A DNA stretch of 64,000 bases from NCBI GenBank assembly GCA_023715865.1, contig JAMBOW010000003.1, positions 354,462-418,461 on the forward strand. The letters run 5' to 3'. This document shows positions 57,525 to 64,000 of this stretch, piece after piece (positions within the stretch are counted from its first letter, which is position 1; each line of letters begins with the position of its first letter). The stretch comes from Neobacillus mesonae. Lineage in GTDB: Bacteria; Bacillota; Bacilli; Paenibacillales; Paenibacillaceae. A model generated the notes under the pieces. It was given only the letters and a program-made list of their open reading frames with translations. It did not search any database and was not told the DNA's origin. Position numbers and translations under genes: made by a program.

Positions 57525-58591
57525 AAAACTCAGAACTTGAAGGCTATTTGATCCAAGCTCTGAATATGGCATTACAGATAAATGGTGAGACTTCTTACAC
57601 CAACTCATTTGATGTAAGGGTAGCGGACGAAGGTTTTTACTTCGTCCCTCGCCTTCCTGCAAGCTATGTCGTTGATAATGATCTTTATCAAAAGATTTAT
57701 CTCATCAGCAATGCTGTTTTATATCCAGACTATACCCTATTAAAGCAAGCAGGGGCTTATTTTGTCCCGCTTGAAACAGAAGACATTCATGTGAAACGCG
57801 CACTATTTTTTCCGTGGTATAAAGGCACATCCAAAAGGTTGATTATTCCAGATATAGAGCGATTTATTGCCAATATACCGATAAATAAAATTCCAATTAT
57901 GGAAAACTTCACAGTAAGCCTTAACAAGGTTACTAGCATGGCTATTGCGGGGAACTCTGGCTCTGGAAAGTCCTATCTCCTTACCTACATTCTATTTGTG
58001 CTAAAAAAGAGTTCTAGTCTAGTGATAGTGGATCCAAAGTTCGACATCCCAAGCCGTTTTGGTAGAGAATATAATGTTAAGGTTATTGCACCAAGTAATA
58101 ACAGGAGTAAGAGCGACTTCGTTTCTGCTGTAAACAATGAGCTAAGTAAGTGTTTGGAATTGATTCATCAGCGACAACAAGTGCTCTACAACAATCCTCA
58201 AGCAGATTTTGAGCATTTTACAGTGGTGATTGACGAGGTTCTCGCATTAAGTGACGGTGTGGCAAAACCGATTAAGGAAGCATTCTTTAGCCTTCTTTCT
58301 CAAATTTCACTACTTGGCAGGGCATCAAAAGTTCACCTCCTTCTTGTCTCACAACGTTTTGATAATAATGCTATCCCGATTTCATGTAGGGAGCAATTAA
58401 ACGTGTTAATTCAAGTGGGAAACATAAATAGCAAGACAACACAATTTCTATTTCCCGACCTGTCACTTGAGGGGATAGTCATACCACAAGGAATTGGAAC
58501 GGGACTGATACAGGTTATTGACTCTGAGCACCCATTTCAAATTGTTCCATTACTAACACCAACATTTAATGATTTGAAAGGAATCATGTAG
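57521..58591 (+). CDS. FtsK/TcpA-like coupling ATPase
   Basis: 356 aa, smaller than Tn916 Orf21. Walker A GNSGSGKS at 144-151 and Walker B VVIDEV at 236-241; SQRFDNNAIPISCREQLNVLIQVGN resembles the FtsK/HerA sensor region. No N-terminal membrane segment; the following two-helix protein may serve as its anchor. It would bring element DNA to a type IV secretion channel provided by another element. Confidence 0.82.
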   Translation: MKNSELEGYLIQALNMALQINGETSYTNSFDVRVADEGFYFVPRLPASYVVDNDLYQKIYLISNAVLYPDYTLLKQAGAYFVPLETEDIHVKRALFFPWYKGTSKRLIIPDIERFIANIPINKIPIMENFTVSLNKVTSMAIAGNSGSGKSYLLTYILFVLKKSSSLVIVDPKFDIPSRFGREYNVKVIAPSNNRSKSDFVSAVNNELSKCLELIHQRQQVLYNNPQADFEHFTVVIDEVLALSDGVAKPIKEAFFSLLSQISLLGRASKVHLLLVSQRFDNNAIPISCREQLNVLIQVGNINSKTTQFLFPDLSLEGIVIPQGIGTGLIQVIDSEHPFQIVPLLTPTFNDLKGIM

Positions 58592-59188
58592 ATGAGAAAA
58601 CCAGGTAAATCTTTCTTCATTCGGACGTTTCATATTAACGGATTTCTGTTATTTATTTCATTGATACTCCTCTTAGTTCGAGTTCCATTCAAAATGATAG
58701 TAAGTATTTTACACACTGAAACAAGTTCATTCCTGACAGAATGCTCAGAAATAATGTCTAATGTATTGCGGTCAATTTCCAATACAATAGATGGGGTGGT
58801 TGTGCTATCTGTCGCAACTTTGCTGATACTGGTAGTTCCTGAACTGGTAACAAGGATTGTTCACGACTCATTGGCAAATTGGTTCTATTCGATATGGATC
58901 AGCTTCCGTTTGAGAGAATTCCTAATAAAAAAGGCGGACCATGAAGGTGAAGGAAGTTTCAAGCTTCAACAGCATAATAAAGCAATCCGAAATTCCATTA
59001 TTGATGTTAGGAAAAATAAAATCATTTTTATTGTCAAGTTGCCAAATAGTGTTCAAGCACAAAAACTTATCCTAGAAACAAAAGAAATTCTTCGGGAAGA
59101 AATATCAAGTCGCTTTCCAGATTACACTTTCTCCAATTTTGAGAGGTACAAACACTGGATGAAGATTGACGGAACAAAAATTAGATAG
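58592..59188 (+). CDS. Two-helix membrane protein of the mobilisation operon
   Basis: 198 aa, not recognised. Hydrophobic helices at about 14-38 (GFLLFISLILLLVRVPF) and 72-95 (GVVVLSVATLLILVVPEL), the rest basic and soluble (SIIDVRKNKIIFIVKLPNSVQAQK). Starts immediately after the stop of the FtsK-like gene (no gap), so they are probably translated together. Candidate membrane partner of that ATPase. Confidence 0.7.
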   Translation: MRKPGKSFFIRTFHINGFLLFISLILLLVRVPFKMIVSILHTETSSFLTECSEIMSNVLRSISNTIDGVVVLSVATLLILVVPELVTRIVHDSLANWFYSIWISFRLREFLIKKADHEGEGSFKLQQHNKAIRNSIIDVRKNKIIFIVKLPNSVQAQKLILETKEILREEISSRFPDYTFSNFERYKHWMKIDGTKIR

Positions 59189-59243
59189 AGAATAGCGAAG
59201 CTTTTGCCTGCCTTGGGCAGAAGCAAAGGAGCTTCGCTATTCT
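59189..59243 (+). repeat. Compound hairpin (14-bp outer stem)
   Basis: AGAATAGCGAAGCT (59189-59202) pairs exactly with AGCTTCGCTATTCT (59230-59243) and encloses CTGCC-TTG-GGCAG. Either the operon terminator or part of a single-strand origin. Confidence 0.7.
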
Positions 59244-59281
59244 TGCTAGATGGAATGAACATTGTCCACTTTCTTTAATCA

Positions 59282-59333
59282 CGTACATAGAGTTGAATGG
59301 TTGGGTTTATCAAACCATTCAACTCTATGTACG
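59282..59333 (+). repeat. Perfect 21-bp inverted repeat
   Basis: CGTACATAGAGTTGAATGGTT (59282-59302), its exact inverse at 59313-59333, loop of 10 nt; no coding ORF here. A strong cruciform, candidate single-strand origin or oriT in the origin region of the element. Confidence 0.75.
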
Positions 59334-59343
59334 CCAACAACTG

Positions 59344-59420
59344 GAGCGTAAGCGTAGGGCGTTAGACAGGGCAAAGGATTACATTAATTTAGGTCCACTA
59401 TAGAGCGTAATTGAACAATT
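59344..59420 (+). repeat. GAGCGTAA repeats (candidate Rep bind locus)
   Basis: GAGCGTAA at 59344-59351 and 59403-59410, with AGCGTA again at 59351. Located between the inverted repeat and the nick hairpin, as Rep binding repeats lie in pMV158-type origins. Confidence 0.35.
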
Positions 59421-59478
59421 TAATACAATCGAAAATATCATTATGATGCTGGTATTTACAATGGCAGGAAAAGATCTT

Positions 59479-59504
59479 CCACGGGGTTACTACGACCCCC
59501 GTGG
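59479..59504 (+). other. Rolling-circle double-strand origin (pMV158-type nick hairpin)
   Basis: Stem CCACGGGG (59479-59486) / CCCCGTGG (59497-59504) with loop TTACTACGAC. The loop holds TACTACGAC (59488-59496), the pMV158-family nick sequence; nicking is predicted between G59494 and A59495. It lies 33 bp upstream of the rep start codon. Confidence 0.88.
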
Positions 59505-59536
59505 GATCAATAATCTATAATCGAGGAAAATGAATT

Positions 59537-60151
59537 ATGGAAAAGAAAAAAGAGCAGAGAAGCAACAAATGGGCGTTCATATTCTATCAAGAGAGTGCTC
59601 CTGAAAACTATTTAGAAATTTTTGAAGAAATGCACATACCTTTTGTTTTGAGCCCGTGGCACGATAAGGATGTGAATAAAGAGACAGGGGAAGTTAAAAA
59701 GGCACACAAGCACGGTGCACTATACTTTGATTCTTTGAAAAGCTATTCGCAGGTTTCAAGTCTGATTAGCGAAAAGCTTAATGCTCCAAAGCATGTTGAG
59801 GTTGTGATGTCTCCAAAAGGAATGTATGAGTATTTCACACACGCTGAAAATCCAGATAAGACGCCCTACCAAACAGAAGATATTGAGTGGGGATGTGGAT
59901 TTGAACTCGGAAAATTTCTTGTCGAGCATAATACGGGTGAGTTTTTGAACAGCATTATTGATGTTATAGCAGAACAAGATTTTAAGGAATTTGAAGAACT
60001 TGTAATGTACGCAAGAAATAATGATTATTTTTTGCTTGAGTTAATCGTAGATAAAACGTATTTCTTCTCAAGGTTACTAGACTCAAGGCGTTACAGTTCA
60101 GAAAGATCTATTAAGAAAATCTATAGAGAAATGGGTGAATCCGATGAGTAA
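59537..60151 (+). CDS. rep: Rolling-circle replication initiator, pMV158 RepB family (Rep_2)
   Basis: 204 aa HUH endonuclease. Motif HDKD at His42-Asp45, the metal-binding pair His57 and His59 in KKAHKHGAL, and the catalytic Tyr99 in GMYEYFTH, in the same spacing as pMV158 RepB (Tyr99). N-terminal WAFIFYQESAPENY matches the family strand. It would nick the origin just upstream and drive rolling-circle replication of the excised circle; in an IME without a standard relaxase it could also process oriT. Overlaps the excisionase gene by 8 bp. Confidence 0.9.
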   Translation: MEKKKEQRSNKWAFIFYQESAPENYLEIFEEMHIPFVLSPWHDKDVNKETGEVKKAHKHGALYFDSLKSYSQVSSLISEKLNAPKHVEVVMSPKGMYEYFTHAENPDKTPYQTEDIEWGCGFELGKFLVEHNTGEFLNSIIDVIAEQDFKEFEELVMYARNNDYFLLELIVDKTYFFSRLLDSRRYSSERSIKKIYREMGESDE

Positions 60152-60350
60152 AACAATGGTGAACTCAGAAGACTTAAAACGTGTTGGCTTCTCACCTTAC
60201 ACTGCTTCCAATATCATTAGACAAGCAAAACACTATATGGTACAACAAGGGTATGAGTTTTACGAGGGGCGGCGTGTTTCTGTTGTCCCCTTACAGGCAG
60301 TAAAATCCGTTATCGGTGATGTTGAGTTGTCCGAAAAAACGGAGGAATAA
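60144..60350 (+). CDS. xis: DUF3173 protein, probable excisionase
   Basis: 68 aa, winged-HTH-like: LKRVGFSPYTASNIIRQAKHYMVQQGYEFYEGRRVSVVPLQAV. DUF3173 proteins lie directly before tyrosine integrases in Firmicutes elements and are taken as excisionases. Start: ATG 60144 inside the rep stop (ATGAGTAA overlap); the GTG at 60135 is less likely. The integrase starts three bases after its stop. Confidence 0.82.
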   Translation: MSKTMVNSEDLKRVGFSPYTASNIIRQAKHYMVQQGYEFYEGRRVSVVPLQAVKSVIGDVELSEKTEE

Positions 60351-60352
60351 CT

Positions 60353-61585
60353 TTGCCAAAAACTAGCTACCAAGATATCTATCAAGACGAAAATGGGCAA
60401 TACTATTACGAGGTAAGCTTAGGTACGGATAAAATCACAGGAAAACGTATCAAGCGTAAAGGTCGCAAGTCGCAATCTGGAAAGAAATTTGAGTCAGCGA
60501 AAGAAGCCTATGCGGAAGCTATCCGTGTAAAAAATGACTTTTTGCAAACTCAAGGATATTCTGATTATGGCATGACCTTTGAACAATTCATGAATAATGT
60601 CTACATTCCACATTATAAGACCGAAGTGACAGAAGATACATTTGAGTCACGGAATCCATCTTTGAAAATTCTGCTCGAACGTTTTGGAAAGAAGCCATTA
60701 CGGAAAATTACTCTGCACGATATTCAATTTTTCAGAACGTGGCTTCTAGATAAAAATGCGGCAGGATATTCACAATCATACGCTTCATTGGTCTTTGGAA
60801 TGTTGAAAAAAATTCTTGAATTTGCCGTAACCCTCAATTACCTTGATAAAAATGTTGCTCAACAAGTGAAGCCAATTCCTAAAGCGAAAACGGATGTTGC
60901 TTACTGGACGAAAGATGAATTTGAGAAAGTAATCTCAAAGGTTTACACCGAAGATTTTTATGAGCATTTGTGCTTTGTGATGTTGTGGGTCTACTATATG
61001 ACAGGTGTTCGTGTGAACGAAGGAACAGCTCTCTGGTGGAGTGATGTTGATTTTGAGAAAAAACAGCTTCGTGTTCATCATATGCTAGTTACTAGGAGTC
61101 GCAAGAATTACAATCGGAAGAATCACACGAAAACAGTTGATGGAAAACGGGTGCTTGCTTTAGATAATGATACGCTTGAAGTGTTACGTGTATGGAAAGA
61201 GCGACAAGCACAACACGGAAATATGGACTTCATTTTCTCCTATGATGGCTTACCCATGATTAAGTCAACGATTGCCCGAATTATTGCTCGTTATGCGAAG
61301 CTTGCAGGTACTCCAGTAATTCAGGCTAAAGGTCTACGTCATTCACATGTAAGCTTTCTCATCAATGAATTAAATGCATCAGTCTTGATTGTCTCAAAAC
61401 GTCTCGGGCACAGTTCGCCAGAAATTACGCTAAAACACTATGCACATTTGTGGCGAGGGATTGATGATGCTGTCGCCGAATCAATGGCAGGCATTATCAA
61501 AATTGAAACTGCAACGAGTAAGCAATTTTCATTTGTCGGAAATCAAACGGTGAAACGATTGTCGCCAAAACTGTCTCCAAGGTAG
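60353..61585 (+). CDS. int: Tyrosine integrase (site-specific recombinase)
   Basis: 410 aa. N-terminal AP2-like arm-binding domain (about 1-55, KTSYQDIYQDENGQYYYEVSLGTDKITGKR), SAM-like core-binding domain (about 70-165) and the catalytic domain with Arg220 (GVRVNEGTAL), Lys, GLRHSH (Arg329, His330), LGHSS and nucleophile Tyr363 (LKHYAH). Box II reads K-G-L-R, with Lys in place of the usual first His. TTG start at 60353 with GGAGG eight bases upstream. It ends 58 bp from attR, and targets the guaA 3' end. Confidence 0.94.
   Translation: MPKTSYQDIYQDENGQYYYEVSLGTDKITGKRIKRKGRKSQSGKKFESAKEAYAEAIRVKNDFLQTQGYSDYGMTFEQFMNNVYIPHYKTEVTEDTFESRNPSLKILLERFGKKPLRKITLHDIQFFRTWLLDKNAAGYSQSYASLVFGMLKKILEFAVTLNYLDKNVAQQVKPIPKAKTDVAYWTKDEFEKVISKVYTEDFYEHLCFVMLWVYYMTGVRVNEGTALWWSDVDFEKKQLRVHHMLVTRSRKNYNRKNHTKTVDGKRVLALDNDTLEVLRVWKERQAQHGNMDFIFSYDGLPMIKSTIARIIARYAKLAGTPVIQAKGLRHSHVSFLINELNASVLIVSKRLGHSSPEITLKHYAHLWRGIDDAVAESMAGIIKIETATSKQFSFVGNQTVKRLSPKLSPR
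61559..61580 (+). repeat. Paired arm-type repeats, right end
   Basis: TTGTCGCCAA (61559-61568) and CTGTCTCCAA (61571-61580), lying inside the last codons of int, with the same 12-bp period and near-identical sequence to the left-end pair. Confidence 0.6.
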
Positions 61586-61642
61586 TGGTGACACCTTAGA
61601 AATGTGATAACAGCAGGCATTACAAGCCCTAACCGCTTCATC

Positions 61643-61653
61643 GAGTGGGAATA
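61643..61653 (+). repeat. attR core
   Basis: GAGTGGGAATA followed by G. Joined to guaA in the empty site this would give a TAG stop, 17 bp before a strong terminator. Confidence 0.92.
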
Positions 61654-61670
61654 GGATTTATATGTTCTAA

Positions 61671-61694
61671 GGCAGCCATGTGGCTGCCTTTTTT
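61671..61694 (+). terminator. Probable native guaA terminator, displaced by the element
   Basis: GGCAGCCA-TG-TGGCTGCC followed by TTTTTTG, 17 bp after attR. Confidence 0.88.
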
Positions 61695-61858
61695 GTCATC
61701 TTTCATATATACATAAGCAGGGTTATGTGAGCTAGGTCGCTATTGAAGCAGCTGGAATTGTTTTGAAAGTTAATGTCATTATTTTCTGTTTATTTTCACA
61801 AAAATGAAATTACCGAACATTACTAGTCATGTAACTTTGTATTATTCGTATAATTATA

Positions 61859-61887
61859 TTGACAATCTGGCATATCCCTCCTAGAAT
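61859..61887 (+). promoter_or_regulatory. pbuG promoter
   Basis: TTGACA (61859-61864), 17-bp spacer, TAGAAT (61882-61887), 30 bp ahead of the purine aptamer. Confidence 0.8.
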
Positions 61888-61915
61888 GAGACAAGGAAAA
61901 CCAATAAACACATGC

Positions 61916-61987
61916 TTTTTCGTATAATCTCGGGGATCTGGCCTGAGAGTTTCTACGAGATCACCATAATGATCTGGCTACGAAAAG
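61916..61987 (+). ncRNA. Purine riboswitch, guanine-type
   Basis: P1 TTTTCGTA/TACGAAAA, TATAATC, TCTGGCCTGAGAGTTTCTAC and a GATC stem-loop, all in canonical order. The residue before the closing TACG is C (GGCTACG), the guanine/hypoxanthine-type base rather than the U of adenine aptamers. Confidence 0.93.
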
Positions 61988-62091
61988 AAGAGAAAATGCA
62001 ATATTAGCGCTAAAGTTAACAAGCGCATACGCTCTGGCGGGCGTTTGTGTGAACGGCTTTTTGGCAGCTTTTGCAATCTCTTTTTAGCGTT

Positions 62092-62128
62092 AGCCCTTGA
62101 AGATCAATTATCTTTGAAGGGCTTTTTG
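62092..62128 (+). terminator. pbuG leader terminator
   Basis: AGCCCTTGAAGAT pairs imperfectly with ATCTTTGAAGGGCT, followed by TTTTTG; expected to form when guanine is bound. Sequences TAGCGCTAAAG and TTTTTAGCGTTAG upstream could be the alternative pairing. Confidence 0.8.
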
Positions 62129-62173
62129 TCGTTTTAGGTAACCGACTTATCTCTAAGGAGGAATATTCGGATT

Positions 62174-63541
62174 ATGGAGCGTTTCTTTAAATTAAAGGAA
62201 CACGGGACAAATGTCAGAACAGAAATCATTGCAGGTTTAACCACTTTCATGACCATGGCTTATATTTTGGTGGTCAACAATGTATTTCTAGGACCGGACG
62301 GAGCAGGGATGCCTGCTAATGGCGTATTCTTTGCTACAGCGGTCGGCGCAGGTCTTATAACAATATTGATGGGGCTTGTAGTAAACGTTCCAATTGCACT
62401 TGCTCCCGGGATGGGTCTTAATGCATATTTCATGACAGTCGTGCTTAGCTCTGGAGGAGCTATTACATGGCAGGCAGCTCTCGGCGCAGTATTTATTTCG
62501 GGTTTGATTTTCATATTGCTGACGGTAACAAAAGTTCGGCAAATGCTTCTGGTAGCTGTTCCTGAAAGTATTAAAATGGCCATTACAGTCGGTATTGGAT
62601 TGTTCGTAGCCGTCATCGGTTTGAAGATGGCTAACGTTGTAGTAGCTAACGTTAATCCTGGAACAGATGTATCGGGTCCTATACCTGGAGGCAGCTTCAA
62701 CCTTGCTTTTGGTAACTTGACACATGCTGATGTTATTTTGACGCTTATCGGTTTACTTATCATCGCTGTACTGATGGTAATTAAGGTGAAGGGTGCCATG
62801 CTGATCGGGATCGTTGCAACGACACTGATTGGTATTCCTATGGGAGTAACAGATGTAAGCGGACTGTCATCCGCAAGCTGGCTTCCTAGCTTTAACGATT
62901 TGACATTTGGTAAGCTGGATTTAGGTGCAGCCCTTCAAGTTGGACTTTTCGAAATTATTTTTGTTTTCACTTTCGTAGAATTGTTTGACACCTTCGGAAC
63001 TTTAGTAGGGACTACAACACGTATGGGACTGTTCAAGAACAAAGAAAAAGGCGAGAAGGTTGTCGGTAAAGCAATGCTCGTCGATGCTGTGGGTGTCAGT
63101 GCAGGGGCTGTGATTGGTACAAGCACAATTACATCTTATGTAGAGAGTTCTTCCGGTGTTGAAGCAGGTGGACGTACGGGTCTGACAGCCGTGACGACAG
63201 GAGTATTCTTCCTGCTCGCACTGTTCATTGCTCCGCTTGCGCTTATCGTTCCTTCAGCAGCAACTTCTCCAGCTCTTATTATTGTAGGTGTTCTGATGAT
63301 GAGTCAGGTACGCAATATTGACTGGGACGATTTCCTTCATGCTTTCCCGGCATTCTTAACGATTGTTATGATGCCTTTGACAAACAGTATTGCTAACGGT
63401 ATCTCCCTTGGTATCATTTCTTATGTAGTGCTTGCTGCATTCTCCAATATTGCAACAAGCCGTAAAGTGAAGATTCACTGGTTGATGTGGGTGCTATTCA
63501 TTATCGTATTGATCAGATACATCTTTATTGGTGCAGAATAA
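62174..63541 (+). CDS. pbuG: Guanine/hypoxanthine permease, NCS2 AzgA-like family
   Basis: 455 aa, about 12 membrane helices. AzgA/PbuG signatures: EIIAGLTTFMTMAYILVVN, APGMGLNAYF, FVELFDTFGTLVGTTTRMG and STITSYVESSSGVEAGGRTGLTA. Proton symport of guanine and hypoxanthine. AAGGAGGAAT precedes ATG 62174. Repressed through the purine riboswitch at high guanine. It lies next to guaA once the mobile element is removed, so the purine genes were adjacent in the ancestor. Confidence 0.96.
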   Translation: MERFFKLKEHGTNVRTEIIAGLTTFMTMAYILVVNNVFLGPDGAGMPANGVFFATAVGAGLITILMGLVVNVPIALAPGMGLNAYFMTVVLSSGGAITWQAALGAVFISGLIFILLTVTKVRQMLLVAVPESIKMAITVGIGLFVAVIGLKMANVVVANVNPGTDVSGPIPGGSFNLAFGNLTHADVILTLIGLLIIAVLMVIKVKGAMLIGIVATTLIGIPMGVTDVSGLSSASWLPSFNDLTFGKLDLGAALQVGLFEIIFVFTFVELFDTFGTLVGTTTRMGLFKNKEKGEKVVGKAMLVDAVGVSAGAVIGTSTITSYVESSSGVEAGGRTGLTAVTTGVFFLLALFIAPLALIVPSAATSPALIIVGVLMMSQVRNIDWDDFLHAFPAFLTIVMMPLTNSIANGISLGIISYVVLAAFSNIATSRKVKIHWLMWVLFIIVLIRYIFIGAE

Positions 63542-63565
63542 TAGTAGTAACTAGGTAGAAACTTA

Positions 63566-63597
63566 AACCTTGCTCCTCGTGAGCAGGGTTTTTCTTT
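63566..63597 (+). terminator. Terminator after pbuG
   Basis: ACCTTGCTC pairs with GAGCAGGGT (one G-T) over CTCGT, followed by TTTTTC. Confidence 0.8.
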
Positions 63598-63687
63598 TAT
63601 ATAGAAGGAAAAGAAATTTATTAACGATGAAGAAGAGGTTTCATCAAACAGAATTTAAGAGATGGTAACAAATCTATAAAAAAAGTG

Positions 63688-63716
63688 TTGCATAATTTTT
63701 ATGTACATGGTATATT
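63688..63716 (+). promoter_or_regulatory. rRNA operon promoter P1
   Basis: TTGCAT (63688-63693), 17-bp spacer, TATATT (63711-63716), AT-rich upstream region. Confidence 0.7.
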
Positions 63717-63801
63717 CTAATTCCGGTCAAGAAAGCCAGTAAGCAAAATGGCAGGCAAGCTTTTAAAAAAGAAGTTGAAAAAACTTTCTTAAAAAAAGAG
63801 C

Positions 63802-63830
63802 TTGCAATTCTGAACCGAACATGATATGAT
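63802..63830 (+). promoter_or_regulatory. rRNA operon promoter P2
   Basis: TTGCAA (63802-63807), 17-bp spacer, TATGAT (63825-63830), preceded by an A-rich UP-element-like tract (A and T runs at 63766-63797). Confidence 0.78.
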
Positions 63831-63839
63831 ATAAAAGTT

Positions 63840-64000
63840 GTTAACGACGAAAGTTGAAACAACGAAAATGAAGTTGATCTTTGAAAACTGAACAACGAGT
63901 GAGTAAAATTTTGCATCTGCAAAATTTAAACGTGAGGTTATGGTACATGTCTTCAGACTGTATGATAACCGAGCGAATAAAGAGAACGTTATGTTCTCGT
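63840..64000 (+). ncRNA. rRNA operon leader (16S gene begins beyond the window)
   Basis: GATCTTTGAAAACTGAACAACGAG at 63878 onward is the boxA-associated leader sequence found ahead of 16S genes in Bacillales (shown here by the sub-block CTTTGAAAACTGAAC). A hairpin AAATTTTGCA/TGCAAAATTT at 63904-63927 follows. No 16S sequence itself is present. Confidence 0.78.

Larger units (their letters stand above)
51260..61653 (+). mobile_element. guaA-integrated mobilizable element with rolling-circle replication and type III R-M cargo
   Basis: About 10.4 kb between direct repeats GAGTGGGAATA (51260-51270 and 61643-61653). From left: type III R-M genes and a third gene, then an Orf23-like protein, FtsK/TcpA-like ATPase, membrane protein, candidate origin, HUH Rep, DUF3173 excisionase and tyrosine integrase, all on the plus strand. 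Codon third positions and intergenic DNA are clearly more A+T-rich than in the flanking genes. No type IV secretion genes or canonical MOB relaxase are seen, so it is best classed as an IME. Confidence 0.92.

Noticed and set aside
59282..59333. CRISPR-like or IS terminal repeat
   Set aside because: A single inverted pair with a 10-nt loop, no spacer array and no transposase nearby.
51272..61642. Prophage or full ICE
   Set aside because: No capsid, portal or terminase genes and no type IV secretion genes; only integrase, excisionase, Rep and a coupling ATPase.
62288..62725. Cys-rich minus-strand frame in pbuG
   Set aside because: Antisense shadow of a membrane transporter gene, no start signal.

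Overview
The window looks like a chromosome segment of an endospore-forming, Paenibacillus-like member of the Bacillales. The evidence is strong AGGAGG-type ribosome binding sites with frequent TTG/GTG starts, a gerA-type germination operon, a CotJC-like manganese catalase, Bacillus-type paralogues (BrxA/B, UvsE, LipL, LCP protein, TerC/YkoY protein), and T-box-free leader riboswitches (TPP, Mn2+, purine). The species cannot be fixed from sequence alone.

Layout. 1-13 kb is mostly housekeeping: the end of a sensor histidine kinase cut by the left edge, a BrxA/B bacilliredoxin, nadE, acpS, mutY, an ABC half-transporter, sodA, a GNAT acetyltransferase, signal peptidase I, a queG-alkyltransferase-like fusion, a YneF-family protein, folE and lipL. 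13-30 kb holds an SOD-like protein with a long N-terminal extension, a membrane-anchored hydrolase, an IclR regulator, TPP-riboswitch-controlled thiC, a flavin-binding stress protein, a nucleotidyltransferase, manganese catalase, aconitase, an amidase-domain protein, ddl, uvsE, an inositol-monophosphatase-family enzyme and small unknowns. 30-34 kb contains a secreted SGNH hydrolase and a small carbohydrate cluster (AraC-type HTH protein, rhamnogalacturonan acetylesterase-like protein, DUF1362-like protein) behind a cre-like site. 34-51 kb contains the gerB-A-C operon, hemL, an LCP cell-wall ligase, Bcp peroxiredoxin, an MFS transporter, a polysaccharide deacetylase, a TerC-family exporter behind a yybP-ykoY riboswitch, a moxR-DUF58-transglutaminase operon and guaA.

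The most notable region is 51,260-61,653: a mobile element of about 10.4 kb inserted in the 3' end of guaA. It is bounded by an 11-bp direct repeat (GAGTGGGAATA), which gives guaA a TAA stop in place of the TAG it would have in the empty site and separates it from what looks like its native terminator. The element carries a type III restriction-modification system (mod, res) plus a coupled third gene of unknown function. It also carries a mobilisation/replication module: an Orf23/DUF961-like protein, an FtsK/TcpA-like ATPase, a two-helix membrane protein, a pMV158-RepB-like HUH initiator preceded by an almost textbook rolling-circle origin with the nick sequence TACTACGAC in a hairpin loop, a DUF3173-type excisionase and a tyrosine integrase. 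No type IV secretion genes are present, so it reads as an integrative mobilizable element (IME) that replicates by rolling circle and delivers a defence cargo.

Right of the element are a guanine-type purine riboswitch with the purine permease pbuG, then tandem strong promoters and leader of a ribosomal RNA operon whose 16S gene starts beyond the window. No tRNA, CRISPR array or insertion sequence was recognised.
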